This document shows, in pieces, positions 37,211 to 46,359 of a DNA stretch of 64,000 bases. Numbering within the stretch: position 1 is the stretch's first letter; each line of letters begins with the position of its first letter. The position numbers and the translations under genes are program-made. The DNA is from Candidatus Zixiibacteriota bacterium (lineage in GTDB: Bacteria; Zixibacteria; MSB-5A5; GN15; FEB-12). Under the pieces are notes generated by a model. That model made no database searches, was not told the origin of the DNA, and saw only the letters and a list, made by a program, of their open reading frames with translations. The stretch spans positions 1-64,000 of the forward strand of contig JAGNLV010000005.1 in assembly GCA_017999435.1 (NCBI GenBank). Reading direction: 5' to 3'.

Positions 37211-37238
37211 GCCACCCCGGCTGTTGAGCCGGGGTGGC
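37211..37238 (-). terminator. Hairpin between the two C25 peptidase genes
   Basis: A perfect 12-bp stem (gccaccccggct at 37211-37222; agccggggtggc at 37227-37238) with a 4-nt loop lies between the stop of copy B and the start of copy A. No T-run follows on the minus strand, so it may be an attenuating or RNA-stabilising hairpin rather than a terminator. Confidence 0.5.
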
Positions 37239-37255
37239 AGGTATTCGCAGCAGAT

Positions 37256-40200
37256 TATCAATGGCAGATGGGAGGCGGACCGCTGCGGAAGAGGAAGGCG
37301 ACCAGGTAGGTGAGGTCGCCGATGGCGATGGCGTCGCCGCCCTGGCCGTCGCAGTCGGCGGCGGCGAGCACCGGCGGCATCGGGCCGCCGCGGAAGAGGA
37401 AGGCCACCAGGTAGGTCAGGTCGCTCACCTTCGGGCCCGTCCCGTCGCCGTCGACGTCACCGCACACCCAGCTGCTCACCGTCAGCGTCACCGGAAGCGT
37501 CGCCGTCGGCAAGAGCGGGTCGTTGGTCGTCACCGACACCTGGCCGGTGTACACCCCGGCCTCCAGCTCCCCCGCATCCAGGTGCACTACCACCTCGGCG
37601 GTCCCGTACGGCTCCACCGTCCCCCCGCTCGGCTCCGCCCACAGCCACCGCACCACGCTCAGCGTGATCGCCAGGTTGTCGTGCATGTACGGACCGTTGT
37701 ACACCACCTGCAATCCGTCCGTCCCGCTCGCGTTCTCCATCCCCACGGTCGCCCCCGACAGTCCCTCCGCGTCCGTCCCCGGATCCATCGTCTGGTACTG
37801 CAGCGTGATCTTCCCGTTCGCCCACAAAATCGCCTGGAAATTCAGGCTCCCCGTCCCCGACGGGTACAGGTAGTTCCGAATGTCCACAAAGCTCACGATG
37901 AACCGCCCCAGGCTCGCATCCTGGTAGTAGTAGATCTGGCCACCGTTCGACGGATTCAGGTCGTCCCACCACAGCGCCAGAAGGTTGTTCGGCACCGCCG
38001 CCGTCGGAAGCCCCGTGTTCACCCGCGCCGTCGATCCCGACCCAAACGTCAGGATCCCGTTCGACCCGATGTACACCGCGCTGTAGCTCGAATCGTAGTA
38101 GGGAAAGGCAAAACCCAGATCCAGCGCCCCGCTCATCGCATCGTCCCCCAGCGCCACCGCCGTCCCCACCCCGCTGATGTCCACCCACGAAAACGCCGGA
38201 CCACCCGGATCGTCCGAATCGATCCAGCTGTACCCGTACGTGTCCGGGCCCCCGTGGCTCCTGCCCCCCGCCGCGTAGAACGGCTGCTCGCCGTCACCCT
38301 TGTCATCCCCCGCCGACCGGTACCCCAGAAGCACCGCCGTCTCCGCCGCCGCCGCCGCGCTGGCCGTCTTCGGAAGATCGAACGCCTGGCAGGTCAGGTT
38401 GTACACCAACCGCCCCGCACCGCTGTTGCTGATCGTGAACGGCACCTCCACCGAATCCCCCGGACTCGTCGCCGCCGCGATCTCCGCCACGCTCAACTGC
38501 GCCGCCGGCGCGTATATGTACAAGTACACCGGCAGGCTCCCCGTCGCGTGCGCCGGATCGTCCGACGTGTAGTTCAGCGCCCCGTTGTACGCCCCCGGCG
38601 CCAATCCCCCGCAACTGAATGTCACCGCCACCGCCGCGCTGTCCGACGGGTTCACCGTGATCGCCCCGCTCGGACAACTCAGCCACGGCAGGCTCTCCGT
38701 GAACGTGATGTGCAAGACCCCCAGACCCGAGTTGCGCACCCAGATACTCTGCTCCGCCACGTCCCCCGTCGCCAGGCTGTCCGTCAACCCACCCGCGCTG
38801 AACTCCACCCCCGGCGTGTGAACGTGCAGGCGCACCGTGATGTCACCCGACGCGTGCAGGTTGTCGTTCGTCGTGTAGTGCAACAAACCCACGTGGTCCC
38901 CCGGCGCCAGGCCCTCCGTCGTGATCGTGAACGGAAACACCAGCGAATCCCCCGCCGGCACGTAGTTCTGTTCCGTCCCGCACACCAACCACGACACCAT
39001 CGGCACAAAACGGATCCGCAGCGTCCCGTCCCCCGTGTTGTACACCTTCACCCCCTGCGACGAACTCCCCCCCGCCAACAGACTGTCGCTCACCTCCGTC
39101 TCCGGAAGCACGCACACCGCCGTCCCCCCCGTCGCCTGGTTGTACCCCTTCAACTCCACGTCGTCAAGGTTCCACCCGCAGTAGTTCCAGCTCCCGTCCG
39201 TCGTCCCAATCCCAAAACGAATCTGGAAATCCGCATTCTCATCCGCGTACGCCGACACGTCGTAGTACGACTCCGTCCAGCTCGTCTCGTCGGTCGACGC
39301 CGCGTTCGTGAACAACTGCACCCAGCTCGTCCCGTCGTACACCTGCAGGTACACGTGGTCGTACGACGGACTCTCAATCCCCAGCCAGTGCCAGTACCGC
39401 AACTGCACCCCCGTGTAGTCCGCACAGTCGATCACCGGCGACGTCACCCAGTACGTCGTCGTCAAACCCCCCGCGTAGTCACCACCCGTCCCCGACGTCA
39501 GGTCGTTCCCCAGCACCCCGTTGTCGCTCGTCGCCGTGTGGTCCACGCTCGGATCCGGACCCCCGTAACTGTCGCTCCCCGTGCCCCCCGTCGCCGCTCC
39601 AATCGTCCACTCCCCCGAACCCCCGAGGCCCGTCCACCCCTGGTTGTACGAAAAATCATCCGTGAAAAACGCCACCCGATCCCCCACAATCAGGGTGAAC
39701 GACAGCACCGCCGTGTACCCGTTCGCACCCGTCACCGAAAGACTCACCGGCACGCCGTACCCCATCGGACACGACGACGACGCGCTCACCGTGTACACGT
39801 CACCACCGTTGCTCGCCACCCCCACCAGCGAATCCAGCCACCCATACGTCCCCCCGCCGTCCACCACCGTCACGTAGCTGTCGCTGACCCCCAGATCGGC
39901 AACCACCCCAAACGCCTCGCCCGTCCCCGCGTTCGTCAACGTCACCGTCAGATCCACCGTCTCCCCGGGATCCAATATCCCGTTGCTGTTGCCCGAAACG
40001 TCGTTGATCGCCACCTGACCAAAACCCACCTCCGGCGCGTGCACCTTCACCGTGAAGTTCCCCGTCCACGTCTCCCGGTTCGTCCCCGTCACCGCCAACG
40101 TGAACACCACATTGTGACCGTCCGGCGTCCCCGCGTCCAGACTGAACCCGTACCCGTCCGCCACATACCCCGTCCCGTTGTCCCCCGCGATCGTCCCGTA

Positions 40201-40359
40201 CGACTCCACACCGTCCGTGATCGTCACGTACGTATCCGATGTCGTCAACGACGCCTCCACATTGTACGCCGCGTCCGGACCCACGTTCTTGATCTGAACC
40301 CCCATCGTGAAACTCTCCCCGCCATCCACCACACCGTTCCCGTTTCCAGATACCTCGGT
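37256..40359. repeat. 3.1-kb direct repeat, copy 2
   Basis: Second copy of 31997-35100, same orientation, 5259 bases away. The sequence diverges immediately outside: the base before the repeat differs (t versus c), and after 'atacctcggt' the two genes continue with different sequence. Recombination between the copies would delete exactly one C25 catalytic half and leave one intact gene. Confidence 0.93.
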
Positions 40360-42462
40360 GATCGTGCGGGAATCATACACGCAGTACGGGCCATCGGGAG
40401 CGATGACCATGATAGTGGAGATGTAGGGCTGCCGGAACTGGCAGGAGACGACGATATCGACCTCACCGGGGACGCCGAATGCGTCGATCGGCACTTCGAC
40501 CGAGCCGGTCGCGTCGACATAGGCGGCGCCGTGGAGGACGCCGTCCTTGGAAATCCCCACGTAGGAGCCGGGATCAGCCTGTACCGACACCGAGGTGGCG
40601 GTGAGGAGGATGGTCGCCGGGTGGTCGACGTTGTTGACCGAGGGGACCCCCATGTAGGACATCAGGGAGGGGTCGCCCATCACGTGGTAAATCTGCCAGT
40701 AGTAGGCGATCCGGGAGGATCCGGATTCCGTGACCGCCATGTTGCCGGCGAAGATGATGGCGTCGTTGGTCACATAGTGGTGATACACCGCTTCGCCGTG
40801 GTCGTGGAACAGACCGTCGTAAGCGCCCTGGGTGGTCTGCTCATAGGTGGGGCCGGCGCCGACCACCGGACCGTAGCCGACGCCCCAGTAGTAGTCTTCG
40901 TACCAGTAGGTCGAATTGCTGCCGCCGATGTAGCCGATCCCGCCGCGTTCAGGCAGCTGAAGGAAGGCTTCGCCGAAGCAGGGTGTGGAGTAGTCATCGC
41001 CAAAAGTGTTGGAGAGGCAGCAGTTCCCGATGCCGAGGAGGTACTTGTGGTAGTTGGTCAGGCCCGGTATATCGCTTGTGGTGAACGACGGGTCGCCGTG
41101 TCCTTCGTGGCTGCAGTGAGCCGTGTAGTTGTAGAGGCCGACACCTTCGTTGATGGTGTTGATAATCGCGGCTTCCACCGAGCCAGAAGATGCGGGATAG
41201 AGCCAGACATTCGGCGTGATGCCGTGGGCGGCGTTGAAGTAGTAGTTGGTGCCGTAGTTGAGCTGCCCGTTACCGTGGGTGGCGGCATAGGTGCCGTCGA
41301 CACCCGAAACCAAGGTGACCTCGGCCAGGTAGCTCGGATCGGGCATCAGGTATTTTTCGTATTCGAGCGTCTTGTCAATCTGCGGCTGCAGTTGACCGGT
41401 GTTCTGGGCGGAGAAGCGGCCGTAGTAGATTTCGGGGAAGTTGTCGTTGGTGAATTCGCAGAAGTAGAGGTCGGAGATGTGGCCGCTGTAGCCATAAGCC
41501 GGAATCTGCTGGTCATCGCCGACGAAGAGGACAAACGACGGGGCCGGCTTCCCGACCGTGTCGGCGTAGACGCTCTGGATGTAGGTCTTGATCGCCGAAG
41601 TGGTCGAGCCGATCACGTCGGTGTAGGCGACCTGAACCTGGAAGCCCTTCTGGGTCTTCCACTCGATGAAAGGAGCCAACTGAGCTTCGAACATCCGGTG
41701 CGAGACAATCAGGTACCGGACCGGGTACTTGACCAGGTCGTGGCGGAGGTTCGCTTTCTGCTGATCATAGTTCGCAATCTGCCCATAGATGGGCTCGAAG
41801 TAAGGAGAGGCGAGGTTGGAGCGCAATTGATCGGTGAGCACCCAGTCGGCGCCTTCGTAGGTCACATTGACGATCATGTTCTTGTGAACCCGGATGGCGT
41901 GCTTGACGGGGTTGTACTCGATCGGAGAGATCGAGATGAAACCGATGTTGACGGCGCGCATGGCGCCCAGGACCTTCGCCTCGGCCTGCGGGAGTGAGTA
42001 CCACGTGTCCTGGTTGTAGAGAGACACGTTGTACTCGAACGGCACGCTGGCCGGATCGTCGGACTTGGAAATCGAGGGCTGTACCGGGATGAGCACGTTG
42101 GTGATGCCCAGATCGGCCAGCGCGATCTCCTCGACCTCACCGTCAATCACCTCCACGCGCAGGTTCGCCCCGAAGGGGACCGAGAGCAGGCGGTTGACGG
42201 TGGGGAGATCGGGAGCGCCCAGCTCCTGGGAACGGTAGCTCCCGGGGAAACTGAGCAGTGTAAAATCCCCCTGAGGGGTGGTCACATCGTGGAACTGAAG
42301 TTCCCCGAGGCCTATCTCGAGGCGTACGCCGTCCCGATACAAATCTGTCACGGTAGCGTGGTTTGAACTGTTAGCAAGCGTGACGGTTTGAAACCCGGAG
42401 GCGGATGCGGCGAGACAGAGGCATGCAAAGCACGCAGACGCAGTTAGCAAATACCTCTTCAC
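37258..42462 (-). CDS. Gingipain-type (C25) cysteine peptidase with dockerin tail (copy B)
   Basis: 1734 aa from the GTG at 42462, chosen for GGAGG at 5 nt and the signal peptide that follows (MKRYLLTASACFACLCLAAS). The N-terminal half is clearly a C25 propeptide plus catalytic domain but differs strongly from copy A. The His block is 'YTAHCSHEGHGDPSF' (about residue 450) and the Cys block 'LLGIGNCCLSNTFGDD' (about 480), with 'YPASSGSVEAAIINTINEG' before them. From 'EVSGNGNG' (about residue 702) to the stop it is identical to copy A, including the dockerin-like repeats. Both dyad residues are present, so it should be active, perhaps with a different cleavage preference. Confidence 0.9.
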   Translation of the reverse strand: MKRYLLTASACFACLCLAASASGFQTVTLANSSNHATVTDLYRDGVRLEIGLGELQFHDVTTPQGDFTLLSFPGSYRSQELGAPDLPTVNRLLSVPFGANLRVEVIDGEVEEIALADLGITNVLIPVQPSISKSDDPASVPFEYNVSLYNQDTWYSLPQAEAKVLGAMRAVNIGFISISPIEYNPVKHAIRVHKNMIVNVTYEGADWVLTDQLRSNLASPYFEPIYGQIANYDQQKANLRHDLVKYPVRYLIVSHRMFEAQLAPFIEWKTQKGFQVQVAYTDVIGSTTSAIKTYIQSVYADTVGKPAPSFVLFVGDDQQIPAYGYSGHISDLYFCEFTNDNFPEIYYGRFSAQNTGQLQPQIDKTLEYEKYLMPDPSYLAEVTLVSGVDGTYAATHGNGQLNYGTNYYFNAAHGITPNVWLYPASSGSVEAAIINTINEGVGLYNYTAHCSHEGHGDPSFTTSDIPGLTNYHKYLLGIGNCCLSNTFGDDYSTPCFGEAFLQLPERGGIGYIGGSNSTYWYEDYYWGVGYGPVVGAGPTYEQTTQGAYDGLFHDHGEAVYHHYVTNDAIIFAGNMAVTESGSSRIAYYWQIYHVMGDPSLMSYMGVPSVNNVDHPATILLTATSVSVQADPGSYVGISKDGVLHGAAYVDATGSVEVPIDAFGVPGEVDIVVSCQFRQPYISTIMVIAPDGPYCVYDSRTITEVSGNGNGVVDGGESFTMGVQIKNVGPDAAYNVEASLTTSDTYVTITDGVESYGTIAGDNGTGYVADGYGFSLDAGTPDGHNVVFTLAVTGTNRETWTGNFTVKVHAPEVGFGQVAINDVSGNSNGILDPGETVDLTVTLTNAGTGEAFGVVADLGVSDSYVTVVDGGGTYGWLDSLVGVASNGGDVYTVSASSSCPMGYGVPVSLSVTGANGYTAVLSFTLIVGDRVAFFTDDFSYNQGWTGLGGSGEWTIGAATGGTGSDSYGGPDPSVDHTATSDNGVLGNDLTSGTGGDYAGGLTTTYWVTSPVIDCADYTGVQLRYWHWLGIESPSYDHVYLQVYDGTSWVQLFTNAASTDETSWTESYYDVSAYADENADFQIRFGIGTTDGSWNYCGWNLDDVELKGYNQATGGTAVCVLPETEVSDSLLAGGSSSQGVKVYNTGDGTLRIRFVPMVSWLVCGTEQNYVPAGDSLVFPFTITTEGLAPGDHVGLLHYTTNDNLHASGDITVRLHVHTPGVEFSAGGLTDSLATGDVAEQSIWVRNSGLGVLHITFTESLPWLSCPSGAITVNPSDSAAVAVTFSCGGLAPGAYNGALNYTSDDPAHATGSLPVYLYIYAPAAQLSVAEIAAATSPGDSVEVPFTISNSGAGRLVYNLTCQAFDLPKTASAAAAAETAVLLGYRSAGDDKGDGEQPFYAAGGRSHGGPDTYGYSWIDSDDPGGPAFSWVDISGVGTAVALGDDAMSGALDLGFAFPYYDSSYSAVYIGSNGILTFGSGSTARVNTGLPTAAVPNNLLALWWDDLNPSNGGQIYYYQDASLGRFIVSFVDIRNYLYPSGTGSLNFQAILWANGKITLQYQTMDPGTDAEGLSGATVGMENASGTDGLQVVYNGPYMHDNLAITLSVVRWLWAEPSGGTVEPYGTAEVVVHLDAGELEAGVYTGQVSVTTNDPLLPTATLPVTLTVSSWVCGDVDGDGTGPKVSDLTYLVAFLFRGGPMPPVLAAADCDGQGGDAIAIGDLTYLVAFLFRSGPPPICH

Positions 42463-42871
42463 GACGTCCTCCTGGAAAAAACGCGAGTATGATAAGATGA
42501 CTTGATCGCCATTGTATGTACAAACACAGCAAGAACCTGGCGGACGGTTACTGTCGGTCGGATGTACATGTTTTGTATCTACATTATAAGGCATTCAACG
42601 CCGTCTGCAAAGCAAAAAAATCGATATATCGGCCCGTTTGTCGAAGCTCAGCGGGGGGCCGCACCGGCCCGGCCGGGGCCGCCGCTCGCCGGCGCGGGAA
42701 AGGCGACGGCGCCGGCAGAATCACGCCGAATCGTTTGCCAAACAGCCGACATTTTATTATTCTGTCCGGACGCCGGCGGCCCCAGGCGGGGCGGAAGAGG
42801 AATACAGCGTCGGTGAAATCTCGCGTTCCCGGCGGGTTGCCCTGCGGCGGCGCGATTGACAGGTGGTCGCA
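42463..42871. other. Divergent intergenic region upstream of gatE
   Basis: This 409-base gap holds a good minus-strand promoter (42583-42610) for the C25 gene. On the plus side I see no strong promoter for gatE; the GC-rich stretch 42640-42860 contains short frames that look spurious. No RNA gene was recognised. Confidence 0.45.
42583..42610 (-). promoter_or_regulatory. Promoter for C25 peptidase copy B
   Basis: On the minus strand, TTGCAG (complement of 42605-42610) and TATAAT (complement of 42583-42588) are 16 bases apart. The distance to the GTG start is about 120 bases, so a leader RNA of about 110 nt is implied. Copy A lacks an equally good promoter and may be read from here. Confidence 0.5.
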
Positions 42872-44881
42872 ATGGAGACGGAATACATCGCCGGGCAGCA
42901 GACCGGTCCGGTTGACCCGGACGCAAACATCCGGCAGACGGCCGCGCTCGTGCAGTACGTCCCGCGCAACCGGGCGACGCGGGAAACCTATGCGGCGCTC
43001 GGGTTCAAGTGCGGACTGGAAATTCATCAACAGCTTCTTACCCGGAGCAAGCTCTTCTGCCGCTGTCCGGCGGGCATCTACCACCACCGGGATGACTTTG
43101 ACGCCGAGGTCATCCGGCACATGCGCCCGACGCTGTCGGAGATGGGGGAGTACGACGGCACGGCGCTGATGGAAAAGCGGACGAAGAAGAACATCATTTA
43201 CCGGATCAAGGACCGGACCGCCTGCACCTACGAAATTGACGACACGCCGCCGTTTAAGATCGACCGGGAGGCACTGGAAATCGCGATCGAGGTTGCGCTT
43301 CTGCTGAAAACCAACATTGTCGGCGAGCTTCACATAACGCGAAAGCAGTACCTGGACGGGTCGATCCCGACGGGTTTTCAGCGCACGGCGATTGTCGGCA
43401 TCGAGGGGGAAATTCCCCTGGCGGCCAGGAAGGTGCGGATCATCCAGTTAAGCGTCGAGGAGGACAGCTGTCGGGAAGTGTCGGACGTCGCCCACGACCG
43501 GACCTACACGACCGACCGGCTGGGGATGCCGCTGATCGAAACGGTGACATATCCGGACATGCTGACGCCCGACGAAGCGGCGGAAGCGGCCCAATACCTG
43601 CGGTATCTCGCGCGGAGCACGGGTCACGTGCGGACCGGGATCGGGGCGGCCCGAGAGGATGTGAATGTGAGCATCACCGGGGGAACGCGGGTGGAAATCA
43701 AGGGGGTGGCGAAGATCAAGTGGATACCGGAATTGACCCACAACGAGGCGTTTCGCCAGCGGGCGCTGCTGGAGATCGCCCGGATTCTGCGGGAGCGGGT
43801 GGGTGATCCGGCCGCCTGGCGGATCAGCCAGGCGGACCTGCCCTTCGCCGTCTTCGAGCAGCCCTACGCGGTCTGGGCGAGCGCGCGCCAACGCGGGGGG
43901 CGGCTGGCGGTCATCAACCTGCCGGATTTCAAGGGGATACTCTCGTTCTTCACCCAGCCGGGGCAAATGTTTGCGCACGAACTGGAGGGGCGGGTGAAAG
44001 TGATTGCTTGCCTGGAGCGCCCGAATATTGTGCACAGCGAGCAGCCCGACCTGGTGCTCTCGGCGGCCGACTGGGCGGCCGTTTACGAACGGCTGCAACC
44101 GGGGCCGGGGGATGCCCAGGTCCTGGTGTGGGGGCCGCCGGCCGACGTAGCCACGGCAATCGAGACGATCGAAGAACGGTGCCGGATGGCTTTTGACGGC
44201 GTGCCGAACGAAACGCGGAAAGCGCTGCCGGACGGGACGACGATTTTTGAGCGGGTCCTGCCGGGACCGGACCGGATGTACCCGGACACCGACTCGGCGC
44301 CGCTGTCGGTGTCGGAGGAGCTGATCGAGAGACTGCGGAGGCGCCTGCCGGTCGAGGTGGCCGAGCGGATGCGGCAGTTGAGCACCTGGCAGGTGCCGGC
44401 GGACGCACACCGGTATCTGCTGGCCCGCAATCTGACACCGCTCATCGAGCGGATCGCGTCCGATTGGAGCTACGAGCCGCGCTGGGTCGGCAAAGTGCTC
44501 GGCCACGGACTGAAAAACATCGAACGCGAGAATATCTCGGAAGGGGCGCCGCTGGATTATGAACGGCTGTACGGGCTGTTCGCTTTCGTGAAGGAGCAGG
44601 GGCTGGACCGGGAGATCATCAAGGCAATGCTCCCGGCGGCCTACCGCAACCCGCAGGCCGGTTTTGCGGAGATTCTGGAGCGCACGGGATTCCGCCGGCG
44701 AAGCGAGGGCGACCTGCTCGGGCGGATTCCCGGGTTGGTGGGCCAATTCCGAAGGCACCGCCGGTCGGGCCACCCGGAGGCCGCAATCCGGTGGGCGATG
44801 GGCGTGCTGCGGCCGGAGGCGCTGGGGAACCTGTCGTTCGCCAAACTCCGGAAGGCCATCGCCGAGGAGGTGCGGGTATGA
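42872..44881 (+). CDS. gatE: Archaeal-type Glu-tRNA(Gln) amidotransferase subunit E
   Basis: 669 aa from the ATG at 42872 (AGGTGG 6 nt upstream); a GTG 9 nt earlier is possible. GatE is the kinase/transamidase subunit that converts Glu-tRNA(Gln) to Gln-tRNA(Gln), using ammonia from GatD. Diagnostic blocks: 'FKCGLEIHQQLLTRSKLFCR' near residue 45, 'EIDDTPPFKIDREALEIA', 'YLDGSIPTGFQRTAIVG', 'LSVEEDSCREV' and 'NVSITGGTRVEIKGV'. A GAD domain (about 290-430), which is found in GatE and bacterial AspRS but not in GatB, includes 'GPDRMYPDTDSAPL'. The C-terminus has the YqeY-like tail domain. The stop overlaps the gatD start (ATGA), indicating coupled expression. Confidence 0.94.
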   Translation: METEYIAGQQTGPVDPDANIRQTAALVQYVPRNRATRETYAALGFKCGLEIHQQLLTRSKLFCRCPAGIYHHRDDFDAEVIRHMRPTLSEMGEYDGTALMEKRTKKNIIYRIKDRTACTYEIDDTPPFKIDREALEIAIEVALLLKTNIVGELHITRKQYLDGSIPTGFQRTAIVGIEGEIPLAARKVRIIQLSVEEDSCREVSDVAHDRTYTTDRLGMPLIETVTYPDMLTPDEAAEAAQYLRYLARSTGHVRTGIGAAREDVNVSITGGTRVEIKGVAKIKWIPELTHNEAFRQRALLEIARILRERVGDPAAWRISQADLPFAVFEQPYAVWASARQRGGRLAVINLPDFKGILSFFTQPGQMFAHELEGRVKVIACLERPNIVHSEQPDLVLSAADWAAVYERLQPGPGDAQVLVWGPPADVATAIETIEERCRMAFDGVPNETRKALPDGTTIFERVLPGPDRMYPDTDSAPLSVSEELIERLRRRLPVEVAERMRQLSTWQVPADAHRYLLARNLTPLIERIASDWSYEPRWVGKVLGHGLKNIERENISEGAPLDYERLYGLFAFVKEQGLDREIIKAMLPAAYRNPQAGFAEILERTGFRRRSEGDLLGRIPGLVGQFRRHRRSGHPEAAIRWAMGVLRPEALGNLSFAKLRKAIAEEVRV

Positions 44882-46263
44882 CGGAAGATATCCTGAAGGG
44901 ATACCGGGGGGCGGCCCGCGAGGTGCTCGAAAAGTACCGGATTCGGGTCTGGAGCCAGACGGAGATCAACACGACCCGGGGCGGGTTCGCGGGAATTCTG
45001 TTGCCCCGGTCGGTCAACGACGACGAGAACCACCTGGTGCTGAAGCTGGCGACAGGGTACAACATCGGGATCGACGTGGCCACCATCCTGGACATGAAAG
45101 AGAGCGGGTACAAGGAGGCCCACTACAAGATTCCGGAGAAGGAGTTCCCGGTTTCGCCGGGGAAACCGCATGTGAAGCTGCTGGGGACCGGGGGCACGAT
45201 TGCGTCGCGGCTGGACTACCGGACGGGGGCGGTGATTCCGGCCTTTTCGCCGGGGGAGCTGTACGGGGCGGTGCCGGAATTGGCGGACATCTGCAACCTG
45301 TCGACGGAGAAGTTGTTTGCGGTGTTCAGCGAGAACATGGGGCCGTACCAGTACCGGGAGCTGGCCAAAGCGATCGGGCGGGAGATCGAGAAGGGGATCG
45401 ACGGCATCATTATCGGTCACGGGACGGACACGATGCACCACACGGCGTCGGCTCTGGCGTTCATGGTGCAGAACCCGCCGGTCCCGATCGTGATGGTAGG
45501 CTCGCAGCGGTCGAGCGACCGGCCCTCCTCGGACGCGGCCCTCAACCTGATCCACGCGACTAAGACGGCGGCGGAGTCGGACATCGCCGAGGTGATGGTG
45601 TGCATGTTCGGGCCGACCTCCGATGAGTACGCGTTGCTCCACCGGGGCACGCGGGTGCGCAAAATGCACTCGTCGTACCGGTCGACGTTTCGGACGGTGG
45701 GGGACACCCCGCTGGCGATGGTCGACCGGCAGCGGATCACGCCGCTCAAAGACACCTACAACCGGCGTCGGAGGGACCGGCAGGTGAAGGTTCTGCCGTA
45801 TTTCGAGGAGATGGTGGCGCTGGTCTACTACTACCCCAACATGCGGCCGGACATCATCGACTCCCTGCGCGAGAACGGCTACCGGGGGATCGTGATCGCG
45901 GGCACGGGCCTGGGGCACATCAACAAGCCGGTGTACCCGGCGATCGAGCGGGCGGCCCAGGCCGGCATCGCGATCTACATGACGGTGCAGACGCTGTGGG
46001 GGTACGTCCACATGTTCGTGTACGACACGGGGCGCGACCTGATGAGCCTCGGGATCATCCCGGCCGAGAACATGTTGCCCGAGGTGGCGTACATCAAACT
46101 CGGGTGGGCGCTGGGCCAGACGGAGGACCTGAACGAGGTGAAACGGCTGATGCTGACGCCGATCGCCGAGGAGATTACGCCGCGCGAGCCATACAACGGG
46201 TACCTGATTTTCCAGGGAGGCGTCCCCGAAGTGGAGGAGTTCCTGAAGAAGATTCACAAGTAA
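44878..46263 (+). CDS. gatD: Archaeal-type Glu-tRNA(Gln) amidotransferase subunit D
   Basis: 461 aa from the ATG at 44878, which shares ATGA with the gatE stop; the frame is open further upstream but this overlap and the GatD N-terminus favour it. GatD is the asparaginase-like subunit that frees ammonia from Gln or Asn for GatE. Residues about 15-95 are the GatD-specific N-terminal beta domain. The asparaginase-like domain has 'KLLGTGGTIASRLDY' (about 102-117) with the first catalytic Thr, 'GIIIGHGTDTMHHTASALAF' (about 177-196) with the Thr-Asp pair, and 'NLIHATKTA' with the Lys. A plain L-asparaginase would lack the N-terminal domain and the gatE partner. A terminator follows at 46304. Confidence 0.94.
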   Translation: MTEDILKGYRGAAREVLEKYRIRVWSQTEINTTRGGFAGILLPRSVNDDENHLVLKLATGYNIGIDVATILDMKESGYKEAHYKIPEKEFPVSPGKPHVKLLGTGGTIASRLDYRTGAVIPAFSPGELYGAVPELADICNLSTEKLFAVFSENMGPYQYRELAKAIGREIEKGIDGIIIGHGTDTMHHTASALAFMVQNPPVPIVMVGSQRSSDRPSSDAALNLIHATKTAAESDIAEVMVCMFGPTSDEYALLHRGTRVRKMHSSYRSTFRTVGDTPLAMVDRQRITPLKDTYNRRRRDRQVKVLPYFEEMVALVYYYPNMRPDIIDSLRENGYRGIVIAGTGLGHINKPVYPAIERAAQAGIAIYMTVQTLWGYVHMFVYDTGRDLMSLGIIPAENMLPEVAYIKLGWALGQTEDLNEVKRLMLTPIAEEITPREPYNGYLIFQGGVPEVEEFLKKIHK

Positions 46264-46303
46264 GTGAGCGGGGATCTCGGCGCGTGTCAGACCTCAAACG
46301 CCG

Positions 46304-46332
46304 AAAGCCGCCGGCCAGCCACCGGCGGCTTT
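46304..46332. terminator. Bidirectional terminator between gatD and the wlbA-like gene
   Basis: The perfect 11-bp stem aaagccgccgg (46304-46314) / ccggcggcttt (46322-46332) has a 7-nt loop and A/T ends on both sides. It sits between convergent stop codons at 46263 and 46360. Confidence 0.75.
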
Positions 46333-46359
46333 GCTATTGAGGGCAATCGGCCGGGAGCG

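Noticed and set aside
44791-44877. Longer N-terminus for gatD
   Set aside because: The frame is open upstream, but the added residues lie within gatE, are glycine/alanine-rich and do not match GatD. The ATGA overlap at 44878 is the expected start.
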